DNA from: Cellulomonas fengjieae
GTDB lineage: Bacteria > Actinomycetota > Actinomycetes > Actinomycetales > Cellulomonadaceae
DNA length: 64,000 nucleotides
Assembly (NCBI RefSeq): GCF_018388465.1
Contig: NZ_CP074404.1
Coordinates: 1,116,001-1,180,000 of the forward strand
Reading direction: 5' to 3'
The notes under the pieces were generated by a model. It had not been told where the DNA came from. It did not search any database and saw nothing but the letters and a program-made list of their open reading frames with translations. Made by a program: the position numbers and the translations under genes. Position 1 is the first letter of the stretch. Every line of letters begins with the position of its first letter. Positions 16,118 to 22,967 of this stretch are shown piece by piece.

Positions 16118-16947
16118 AGCGCGCGATCGCGACGTGGCAGACCTGGTGGGTGCGGCTGTTCGTGCTGTCCGTCCTTGCCGGCCTGGTCCTGGACGTCCCT
16201 CAGCCGTGGGGCCTGCTGGTGTACGTGGCGACGATGGTGCTGTTCCTCGTGCGCCCCCCGCGCTCGGAGCGCCCGCCGGTCGAGCTGGCTCCGCCTGTCC
16301 GGGGGCGCTGGGTGGCCCTGAACAGCCCCGGCTCGGCCGTGCCGAGCCACGGGGTCAAGGCGTACGGGCAGGCCTACGCGGTCGACCTGCTGCAGCCCGC
16401 CGAGGACGCCCCGGCGAAGATCGGGTGGTCCCTGCGCACCCGGGCGCCGGAGTCGTACCGGTCGTTCGGTGCGCCGGTCTTCGCCATGGCCGACGGGACG
16501 GTGGTGGCGGCAAGCGACCGGCGGCGCGACCACCGCGCCCGGGACACCTGGCCGACGATCATCTGGATGATGACGTTCGAGGGGCTCGTCCGCGAGGTCG
16601 GCGGTGTGGGCTGGATCGTGGGCAACCACGTGATCGTGCAGCACGACGACGGCACGTTCGCGGCCTACGCCCACCTGCGCCGGGGCTCGCTGGCCGTCGC
16701 GACCGGGGACCGTGTGGTCGCCGGGCAGCAGCTCGCGGCCGTGGGGAACACCGGGAACACCTCCGAGCCGCACCTGCACGTGCAGCTCATGGACCGCGGC
16801 CGGCCGTCGGCGGCTGCGGGCATCCCGATGCACTGGCCCGACCTGGACATCGACCCGGCCGACACGGACGAGCGGTGGGGCACCGGCGAGCCGAAGCCGA
16901 CCGCGCTCGCGGGCTTCCCGGGCAACGGCCAGGTGTTCTCGGCATAG
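16114..16947 (+). CDS. Membrane-anchored M23 (LytM-type) peptidase
   Basis: 277 residues. Two hydrophobic stretches (about 12-27 and 30-46) anchor the N-terminus. The C-terminal part (about 80-250) is an M23 peptidase domain: YGQAYAVDLL carries the first metal Asp region, followed by FAMADGTVVAAS, GNHVIVQHDDG, AYAHLRRGSL and the SEPHLHVQL motif with the paired metal-binding histidines. Such enzymes cleave peptidoglycan cross-bridges or act as regulators of wall turnover. The gene shares an operon with the preceding ArsR protein. Whether all zinc ligands are kept is not certain, because the first His/Asp motif is atypical (GHxxxD is not seen). Confidence 0.8.
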   Translation: MKRAIATWQTWWVRLFVLSVLAGLVLDVPQPWGLLVYVATMVLFLVRPPRSERPPVELAPPVRGRWVALNSPGSAVPSHGVKAYGQAYAVDLLQPAEDAPAKIGWSLRTRAPESYRSFGAPVFAMADGTVVAASDRRRDHRARDTWPTIIWMMTFEGLVREVGGVGWIVGNHVIVQHDDGTFAAYAHLRRGSLAVATGDRVVAGQQLAAVGNTGNTSEPHLHVQLMDRGRPSAAAGIPMHWPDLDIDPADTDERWGTGEPKPTALAGFPGNGQVFSA

Positions 16948-16970
16948 GGGGTCTTGCACGTCCGCCCGAA

Positions 16971-17036
16971 CGGTCGAACGATGGACGGCACGGTCGAGAA
17001 CCGGCCGGATCCAAGGTGAACAACGACGTTCGACCG
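16971..17036. promoter_or_regulatory. Repeated CGGTCGA sites upstream of alkaline phosphatase
   Basis: CGGTCGAACG (16971-16980) is exactly inverted as CGTTCGACCG (17027-17036), and a further CGGTCGAGAA copy lies at 16991-17000, 20 bases from the first. The three half-sites fill the 103-base gap before the phosphatase start. The arrangement looks like binding sites for a regulator, possibly phosphate-related. The canonical PHO-box repeat pattern is not convincingly present. Confidence 0.4.
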
Positions 17037-17050
17037 AGGGATGGCACACG

Positions 17051-18361
17051 ATGCTCAGCTCACGACGCACATGGATAGGAGCGAGCAGTGCTGCGCTGCT
17101 CGCGGCGGGCCTGGCGACCAGCGGGATCGCGGGCGGTGGTGGTGACCGGGACGAGCGCGACCGGGGACGCGGTCAGGACCGGGCGGTCGCGAAGAACGTG
17201 ATCCTCATGGTCGGCGACGGCCTGAGCATCGCGGCGCGCGAGGCCACCCGGCTGGCCACGGTGGGCAAGGACGGCGAGCTGGCGATGGACTCGTTGCGGT
17301 ACGCGGGCTGGACCCACACCGACTCGCTCGACCCCGACGACGCGGTCACCGACTCCGCGGCGGGCGCCACCGCGTTCGCCACGGGCGTCCTGACGTACAA
17401 CGGGGCGGTCTCGGTCGACGTCGACGGCAACCCGGTCAAGACGCTGCTCGAGCACGCGAAGGACCTGCGCAAGGCGACCGGGTTGGTCTCGACCGCGCAG
17501 GTCACCGACGCAACGCCCGCCGCCTTCGGCGCGCACGTCCCGGACCGGGCCGACCAGAGCGAGATCGCCCGGCAGTTCATCCAGTCCAGCATGCCGGACG
17601 TCATCCTCGGCGGCGGCGAGGACTGGTGGTACCCGGTGGGTGACCCGGGCGCCTACCCCGACGACCCCGCGGACCCGCGCCCCGAGGAGAGCCGGAGCAC
17701 CATCGGCAACCTCGTCGAGCTGGCGGAGGGCGTCGGGTACGACTACGTCAGCACCCCCGACGAGCTCGCAGCGACCCGGTCGGACCGCGTGCTCGGCCTG
17801 TTCGCCAACGAGGAGATGTTCGAGCAGTTCCCGGAGGGGGAGGGTGACGAGTACGCCCCGGTGGTGCCGCTCACCACGATGACCACCAAGGCGCTCGACA
17901 TCCTCGACGACGACCGTCACGGCTTCTTCCTCATGGTCGAGGAGGAGGCGATCGACGAGTTCGCGCACAACAACAACGCGGCGCGGACCATCCAGGCGGG
18001 CCAGGCGCTGGACGCCACCGTGGCCGTGGTCCGGGAGTTCGCCGCCAGGCACCCCGGCACGCTGGTGCTCGTCGTCGGCGACCACGAGACCGGCGGGCTC
18101 GCGATCGAGAACGTCGACCCGGCCGACGAGTCCGGTGACCCCGCGAGCACCGACCCTGCGGTCTCCCGGAGCCTGGAGGACGGGCCGTTCCCGATCGCGA
18201 ACAGCGACCTGGAGTTCGTCGTCGACTGGACGACCGGCGGGCACACGGGCGCCGCGACACCGTTGACGGCGGATGGTCCGGCGGCCGAGCGCCTGGCGCG
18301 GGTGCAGGACAACACCGCCGTGTTCGACGTCGTGCTGGAGGCGATGCGCGGCCGGCGCTGA
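17051..18361 (+). CDS. Secreted alkaline phosphatase (PhoA superfamily)
   Basis: 436 residues. The N-terminus SSRRTWIGASSAALLAAGLA is an export signal with a twin-arginine-like start, so Tat export is possible. The mature protein has the family metal and catalytic motifs: NVILMVGDGLS (metal Asp), TDSAAGATAFATG (nucleophile Ser, T-D-S-A), VSTAQVTDATPAAFGAH, GDHETGGL and TTGGHTG (zinc histidines). It should hydrolyse phosphomonoesters outside the membrane, using zinc and magnesium. GAGGG lies ten bases before the ATG. The gene stands alone; repeated sites upstream suggest regulation. Confidence 0.92.
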   Translation: MLSSRRTWIGASSAALLAAGLATSGIAGGGGDRDERDRGRGQDRAVAKNVILMVGDGLSIAAREATRLATVGKDGELAMDSLRYAGWTHTDSLDPDDAVTDSAAGATAFATGVLTYNGAVSVDVDGNPVKTLLEHAKDLRKATGLVSTAQVTDATPAAFGAHVPDRADQSEIARQFIQSSMPDVILGGGEDWWYPVGDPGAYPDDPADPRPEESRSTIGNLVELAEGVGYDYVSTPDELAATRSDRVLGLFANEEMFEQFPEGEGDEYAPVVPLTTMTTKALDILDDDRHGFFLMVEEEAIDEFAHNNNAARTIQAGQALDATVAVVREFAARHPGTLVLVVGDHETGGLAIENVDPADESGDPASTDPAVSRSLEDGPFPIANSDLEFVVDWTTGGHTGAATPLTADGPAAERLARVQDNTAVFDVVLEAMRGRR

Positions 18362-18378
18362 CCGGACGCGCGCGACCG

Positions 18379-19242
18379 CTACACCCGCGCGGGCGACTCG
18401 GCGTCGGCTCGTCGATCCTCGGCGACGCCGAGTCGTCCGCGGGTGGCCGCGATCGCGATGATCGCCAGCCCGGCGAGCCCGAGGGCGGCCGGCCAGTTGT
18501 TCTCGACCGGCTCGCCGGTGAGGGTCCCGGCGGCGAACAGCGCCCAATTGACGCCGTTGTGGGCCAGGATCACGAGCAGCAGGGAGCCGCGGGAGCCGTT
18601 GGCCAGCCAGGAGAGCACGAACGACAGGCTGACCACGAGCACGAGGTAGGCCGGGAACTGGCTGGGGTCCTGCCGCGCGGTGTCCCACTCGTCGGTGAGG
18701 AACAGCGGTGCGTGCCAGAAGCAGTGGATGACCCCGAGGACGAGCGCCGCGGTCAGGGGGTGCAGCCGGTCCTGCAGCCGGGGGAGGGCGAAGCCGCGCC
18801 ACCCGGGCTCCTCCTGGATCGGGCCGCCGAGCAGGTACGTGAGGTAGGTGGTGGTCAGCACCGCCAGCACCCCGACCGCGCCGCCCTCGAGCACCACGGA
18901 CGTCCCGGGTGCCAGCAGGTACCAGATGCCGACCGCGAGCGGGACGGCGACGAGGGCGAGGACGTACCAGGCCGGGTGGGCGCGCCACTGCAGCATGCGA
19001 CGCAGGAGCCGGTTGAGCCCGTCGCTGCCCTCGGTGATGCGGGTGACCAGCAGGCCGGCGGCGAAGGGCCCGGCGAACATCCCCAGCTGGTTGATGCCGG
19101 CGACCGCGGAGAACGGCAGGTCGAACGGCAGGAGGCCGAGCCCGCTCCGGGAGAGCCACCACGGGCTCCACGCGACCCAGGAGCCGACGTAGGCGAGGAC
19201 GAAGAACGCCGTCAGCGGATGGCGGCGGATCAGGGTGGGCAT
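18379..19242 (-). CDS. CPBP-family intramembrane metalloprotease (Rce1-like)
   Basis: 287 residues with about seven or eight hydrophobic segments. The family's three motifs are all present: IQEEPGWRGF (paired glutamates and Arg), CFWHAPLF and ILAHNGVNW, which together form the intramembrane zinc/glutamate active site. Bacterial members process or protect membrane peptides, and some act in bacteriocin immunity; the substrate here is unknown. ATG 19242 has GGAAGA upstream. An 11-bp stem hairpin ends just before that ribosome site. It may be transcribed with the small gene at 19370-19672. Confidence 0.88.
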   Translation of the reverse strand: MPTLIRRHPLTAFFVLAYVGSWVAWSPWWLSRSGLGLLPFDLPFSAVAGINQLGMFAGPFAAGLLVTRITEGSDGLNRLLRRMLQWRAHPAWYVLALVAVPLAVGIWYLLAPGTSVVLEGGAVGVLAVLTTTYLTYLLGGPIQEEPGWRGFALPRLQDRLHPLTAALVLGVIHCFWHAPLFLTDEWDTARQDPSQFPAYLVLVVSLSFVLSWLANGSRGSLLLVILAHNGVNWALFAAGTLTGEPVENNWPAALGLAGLAIIAIAATRGRLGVAEDRRADAESPARV

Positions 19243-19251
19243 CGGTGTCTT

Positions 19252-19283
19252 CCGGTCGGCGGGAGGGAGCTGCCGCCGACCGG
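19252..19283 (-). terminator. Hairpin between the DUF5808-like gene and the CPBP protease gene
   Basis: CCGGTCGGCGG (19252-19262) pairs with CCGCCGACCGG (19273-19283) around GAGGGAGCTG. It lies downstream of the small gene on the minus strand and directly before the ribosome site of the CPBP gene, so it could terminate the first transcript or modulate translation of the second. Confidence 0.5.
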
Positions 19284-19369
19284 CGACGTCGATCAGGGCG
19301 CGTCGATGCTGGTCAGCGAGTCGGCGACAGTACAGGTCGCCGCCGCTGGGCGAGCCACGCGTCCGAGGG

Positions 19370-19672
19370 TCAGCCGGCGCTGACCCGCTGCCGGACGAGC
19401 TGGACCACCCGCCCGGCGTTGAGCGTCCAGCCGACGCCGAACGCCCGGGGGTTGATCACGTGCGCGCCCTGCGGGTCCCACATCCGCTGCTTGAGACGGG
19501 CGAACGTCGGCACCCGGAAATCGTAGGGCACGAACCCCACGCGGCCGTGCCACTCGCGCTCGTCGGCCGGGGTGCGCAGCTCCTTGACGACGGCGGCGAC
19601 CGCCAGCGCCACCGTGACGAGCCTGATCAGTCTCTGGAGGTCGAACCCTGGGTCCCGCTCGCCGTGCGACAT
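19370..19672 (-). CDS. Small DUF5808-like protein
   Basis: 100 residues from ATG 19672, which has GGAG six bases upstream. One hydrophobic segment (LIRLVTVALAVAAVVKEL, about 15-32) is followed by a conserved-looking C-terminal module, GFVPYDFRVPTFARLKQRMW and HVINPRAFGVGWTLNAGRVV. The FGxGWTLNxGR ending is the mark of DUF5808, usually found next to membrane segments. Function unknown. It could be co-transcribed with the CPBP protease downstream. Confidence 0.72.
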   Translation of the reverse strand: MSHGERDPGFDLQRLIRLVTVALAVAAVVKELRTPADEREWHGRVGFVPYDFRVPTFARLKQRMWDPQGAHVINPRAFGVGWTLNAGRVVQLVRQRVSAG

Positions 19673-19719
19673 CTCGACTCCTTCGTCCGGTGGAGGGTCC
19701 ATCGTCCACCCGGCGGGCC

Positions 19720-20283
19720 TCAGCCCTCCAGCACCCCGCCGAGCAGGCCGAGCGCCCGGGTGACCGCGTCGCGGACCTCGTCGTCGGAGATGGAGGTCGC
19801 GACGACGCCGTAGACCATGCGCTGGACCAGCAGCACGTCGCTCGCCGTCAGGCTGTCCGGCACGAGTCCGGCGGCCTGGGCGCGCGGCAGGGTCGCCTGG
19901 ATGAGCGCGGGCAGCCGGTCGGCGAGGTCCGTCTGGGCGAGGTCCCGGCGGGTGGCCAGGAACATCTCGACGAACGCGGACTCCTCGACGGTGAGCTCCA
20001 GCAGGCGCGACCAGAGCCGCCCGAAGGCGCCGGCGTCGGGCTCGGCGGCGATGGCCTCGAGCTCCGCGAAGTGCTGCTCGAACACCGCCAGGGCCAGGTC
20101 GAGCCGCGTCGGGAAGTGCCGGTACAGAACGCCCTGCCCGACGCCGGCCTCCTGCGCGATGGCGCTGAGCGGCGCGAGGTAGCCGCGCTGGGCGAACACG
20201 CGCCGGGCCGCGTCGATGAGCGCCCGGCGGTTCTCCGGTGCAGCGGCCGGACCTCGGTTGCTTCTGCGCGGCACTTTGGGCAT
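19720..20283 (-). CDS. TetR-family transcriptional regulator
   Basis: 187 residues. The helix-turn-helix lies at about 20-65 (LIDAARRVFAQRGYLAPLSA, then GVGQGVLYRHFPTRLDLAL) with a helical C-terminal ligand domain. It is divergent from a KstD-like flavoprotein, with an 18-bp palindrome in the 54-base gap, so it probably represses that gene and itself. The ATG follows TAGGAT by six bases; this could be a -10 of a leaderless transcript or serve as a weak ribosome site. The ligand is perhaps a steroid or polycyclic ketone, by context only. Confidence 0.86.
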   Translation of the reverse strand: MPKVPRRSNRGPAAAPENRRALIDAARRVFAQRGYLAPLSAIAQEAGVGQGVLYRHFPTRLDLALAVFEQHFAELEAIAAEPDAGAFGRLWSRLLELTVEESAFVEMFLATRRDLAQTDLADRLPALIQATLPRAQAAGLVPDSLTASDVLLVQRMVYGVVATSISDDEVRDAVTRALGLLGGVLEG

Positions 20284-20300
20284 TCTTTCATCCTAGACAT

Positions 20301-20318
20301 CCGGACAAGGCTGTCCGG
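20301..20318. promoter_or_regulatory. TetR operator palindrome
   Basis: CCGGACA-AGGC-TGTCCGG is a perfect 7+7 inverted repeat midway between the divergent TetR and KstD-like start codons, the expected place for a shared operator. Confidence 0.72.
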
Positions 20319-20337
20319 TTAAGCCGAGGGAGAGTCC

Positions 20338-21969
20338 ATGTCCGAGCTCAGCTACGACGTCGTGGTCGTCGGGACCGGTGGTGCCGGCTTCGCCGCAGCC
20401 ATGGGCGCGGCCGACGAGGGCCTGCGCGTCCTCATGCTGGAGTCCACCGACAAGTGGGGCGGCAGCACCGCCATGTCGGGCGGCGGCATGTGGCTGCCCA
20501 ACAGCCCGCTCATGCAGCGGGACGGGATCGGCGACTCGCGCGAGGAGGCCCTCGCCTACCTGGAGGCCACCGTCGGCGACGACTACCGCGCCACGTCGCG
20601 GGAGCGCAAGGAGGCGTTCGTCGACGGGATCGAGGACTTCGTCACGACGGCGGAGAAGTACGGCATGAGCTTCGTCCGCTCGACGGACTACCCCGACTAC
20701 TACCCGGAGCTGCCCGGGGGCAAGATCGGGCGCGCGATCGAGGTCGACCCGTTCGACTCCAAGAAGATCGGCTCGTGGTGGAAGACCACCCGGGCGCTGA
20801 TGCCGCTGCCGTTGAAGACCGACGACGTCTGGCTGCTGGCGCGTGCCTGGTCGACGCCGGCCGGCTTCGTGCGCGGCGCGAGCTTCGTGTTCCGCACGCT
20901 CGGCGGTGCCGTCCAGGGCAAGCGCCGCGTCGGCACCGGTGCTGCGCTGGCCTGCTCGTTCCTCGACATCGTGGTCCAGAAGCAGCGCACCGAGCTCTGG
21001 CTGAGCTCGCCGCTCCGGGGCCTCGTCGTCACCGACGGCCGAGTCACCGGCGTGCAGACGGTGCGCGACGGCAAGCCCGTCACGATCACCGCGACCCGCG
21101 GTGTCGTGCTCGCGGCCGGCGGCTTCGACCACAACACCGTGCTGCGCCAGAAGTACCAGGGCGTCGACGGCAACCCGTCGGGCAACCCGGGCAACGTCGG
21201 CGAGACCATCGAGATGACCGAGGACATCGGCGCGGCGTTCGAGCTCATGGACGACGCCTGGTGGGGCGCCTCCGTGGAGCCGCTGCCCGGCGCGGGCGCC
21301 GGCTTCCTGGTCAGCGAGCGCTCGATGCCGCACTCGATCATCGTCGACTCCGAGGGCGACCGGATCGCCAACGAGTCCGAGTCCTACGTCGACCTCGGCC
21401 ACCACATGCTCGAGCACGACAAGGACGGCACGTACTGGCTGCTCGCCGACGCCCGCCACGCGCACCGTTACCTGCGCACCTACGCCATGGACCCGCGCGC
21501 CAACAAGGCCATGGTGGAGGCCGGCATCCTGGTGAAGGCGTCGACCCTGCCGGAGCTCGCGCGCGGCATGGGGATCGAGACGTCCCGCCTGAAGGCGACG
21601 ATCGAGCGGTTCAACGGCTTCGCACGCTCGGGTGTCGACGCGGACTTCGGCCGCGGCAACTCGGCGTACGACCGCTACTACGGCGACCCGATGGTGCACC
21701 CGAACCCGAACCTCGGTCCGATCGAGAAGGGTCCGTTCACCGCGTTCAAGATCGTCCTCGGCGACCTGGGCACCAAGGGTGGCGTCGTCACGGACGCGGA
21801 CGCCCGCGTGCTGCGCGAGGACGGCTCGGTCATCGAGGGCCTGTACGCGGCCGGCAACGTCTCGGCCTCCGTGATGGGCCGGACCTACCCCGGTCCTGGG
21901 TCGACGATCGGACCCGCGGTCGTGTTCGGGCTGCGGGCAGCCCGCCACATGGGGCGCTCCACCCGCTGA
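20338..21969 (+). CDS. FAD-binding dehydrogenase, 3-ketosteroid delta1-dehydrogenase-like
   Basis: 543 residues. The N-terminal FAD Rossmann motif is VVVGTGGAGFAAAMGA, followed by LESTDKWGGSTAMSGGGMW. The C-terminal NVSASVMGRTYPGPGSTIGP block is typical of KstD, whose catalytic tyrosine sits in this TYPG context. KstD enzymes introduce a C1-C2 double bond into 3-ketosteroids. No other steroid genes are seen nearby, so a different 3-oxo substrate is possible. ATG 20338 has GAGGGAGAG upstream. Expression is probably governed by the divergent TetR. A strong terminator hairpin follows the stop. Confidence 0.85.
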   Translation: MSELSYDVVVVGTGGAGFAAAMGAADEGLRVLMLESTDKWGGSTAMSGGGMWLPNSPLMQRDGIGDSREEALAYLEATVGDDYRATSRERKEAFVDGIEDFVTTAEKYGMSFVRSTDYPDYYPELPGGKIGRAIEVDPFDSKKIGSWWKTTRALMPLPLKTDDVWLLARAWSTPAGFVRGASFVFRTLGGAVQGKRRVGTGAALACSFLDIVVQKQRTELWLSSPLRGLVVTDGRVTGVQTVRDGKPVTITATRGVVLAAGGFDHNTVLRQKYQGVDGNPSGNPGNVGETIEMTEDIGAAFELMDDAWWGASVEPLPGAGAGFLVSERSMPHSIIVDSEGDRIANESESYVDLGHHMLEHDKDGTYWLLADARHAHRYLRTYAMDPRANKAMVEAGILVKASTLPELARGMGIETSRLKATIERFNGFARSGVDADFGRGNSAYDRYYGDPMVHPNPNLGPIEKGPFTAFKIVLGDLGTKGGVVTDADARVLREDGSVIEGLYAAGNVSASVMGRTYPGPGSTIGPAVVFGLRAARHMGRSTR

Positions 21970-21976
21970 CGACGCC

Positions 21977-22006
21977 GTCGCGCGGCCGCTGCGGCGGCCG
22001 CGCGAC
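21977..22006. terminator. Strong GC-rich terminator hairpin
   Basis: GTCGCGCGGCCGC (21977-21989) pairs perfectly with GCGGCCGCGCGAC (21994-22006) around a TGCG tetraloop, between two convergent genes. Confidence 0.75.
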
Positions 22007-22008
22007 GC

Positions 22009-22869
22009 CTACAGCACCTCGTGCAGCCGGGCGGCGAACTCCACCGGCTGGCCCGGCTGGCCGTACTCGTCGCCGAGGAACCCGCCGTGGTTGCTGGGGA
22101 AGACGGTCAGCTCCTGACCGAGCAGCTCGGCTAGCGCCGCCGACGACCGCCACGTCATGGTGTCCTTGCTCTCGATGCCGGCGGCGATGAGCACGCGGGT
22201 CGACGCCGCCCTGAGCGCGTCGATGTCGGGGCGGTAGGCGGTGACGGCGTTGGAGACGCCGGACAGCAGCGGGTCGGTGCGGGTGCCGTCGTCCTGCGTC
22301 GGCAGGCCGAAGACCGCCGGGTCGGGGAGCTCACGGCCGAAGTCGTCGGGGAACTCGCCCTGGACCGACGTCAGGGCGATGAAGGCCGCCATCCCCGCGC
22401 CCCACCCGCGCTGGTCGTAGGCCTCCTGGACCCGCTGCTCCGCGGCGAACGCCGCATCGGCGTCGGGCAGCACCGTCAGCAGGGGCGGCTCGTGCGCGAC
22501 GAACGTGCGGACGTCCTCCGGGTGGGTGGCGACCAGGTGCAGCCCCGTCACGGCGCCACCGCTGCTGCCGAACAGGTCGACCTGCCCGCCGAGCTCGGCG
22601 ATGAGCAGGTGCAGGTCCTCGGCCTGCCGCTCGGGGGTGTGGGTCGCCTCGCCGTCGCTGCGCGTGCTGCGCCCCAGACCGCGCGGGTCGTAGGTGACCA
22701 CCGTCCGGTCGGGGAAGTGTGACGCCAGCGTGCCGAACCCGGACGCGCCCATCGGCTGTCCGATGAGCAGCAGCGGCGGGCTGCCGTCCGCCGCCGGGAC
22801 CGGTCCGCGGACGTCGTAGGTCAGGGTTGCTCCCGGCACGTCGAGCGTGTGCGTGGCTGGGTTCGTCAT
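22009..22869 (-). CDS. Alpha/beta hydrolase
   Basis: 286 residues. ATG 22869 has AGGAG six bases upstream. The core shows VTYDPRGLGRSTR, the nucleophile elbow LFGSSGGAVTG (Ser in G-S-S-G-G), a cap region and a late Asp/His pair (IAAGIESKD ... FPSNHGGFLGDEYG). The Ser-nucleophile and the position of the HGGF histidine suggest an esterase or C-C hydrolase of the TAP/epoxide-like subfamily. No signal peptide. The substrate is unknown and the gene appears monocistronic. Confidence 0.82.
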   Translation of the reverse strand: MTNPATHTLDVPGATLTYDVRGPVPAADGSPPLLLIGQPMGASGFGTLASHFPDRTVVTYDPRGLGRSTRSDGEATHTPERQAEDLHLLIAELGGQVDLFGSSGGAVTGLHLVATHPEDVRTFVAHEPPLLTVLPDADAAFAAEQRVQEAYDQRGWGAGMAAFIALTSVQGEFPDDFGRELPDPAVFGLPTQDDGTRTDPLLSGVSNAVTAYRPDIDALRAASTRVLIAAGIESKDTMTWRSSAALAELLGQELTVFPSNHGGFLGDEYGQPGQPVEFAARLHEVL

Positions 22870-22892
22870 CAGGGCTCCTGTCGGCGGCGACT

Positions 22893-22933
22893 CTGCGGCT
22901 CGGGACACTGCGGCTCGGGACACTGGGGCTCGG
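22893..22933. repeat. 15-bp tandem direct repeat, 2.7 copies
   Basis: The unit CTGCGGCTCGGGACA occurs at 22893-22907 and 22908-22922, followed by a partial third copy with one change. It lies 24-64 bases upstream of the hydrolase start on the minus strand and could carry direct-repeat regulator sites or simply be a slippage repeat. Confidence 0.6.
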
Positions 22934-22967
22934 CCAGTATCCGACCGCCGCCCGCCCGCGGTCGAGG

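Noticed and set aside
16971..17036. PHO boxes before the alkaline phosphatase
   Set aside because: One GTTCACC-like word is present on the minus strand, but there is no array of 11-bp direct repeats; the CGGTCGA sites are a different motif.
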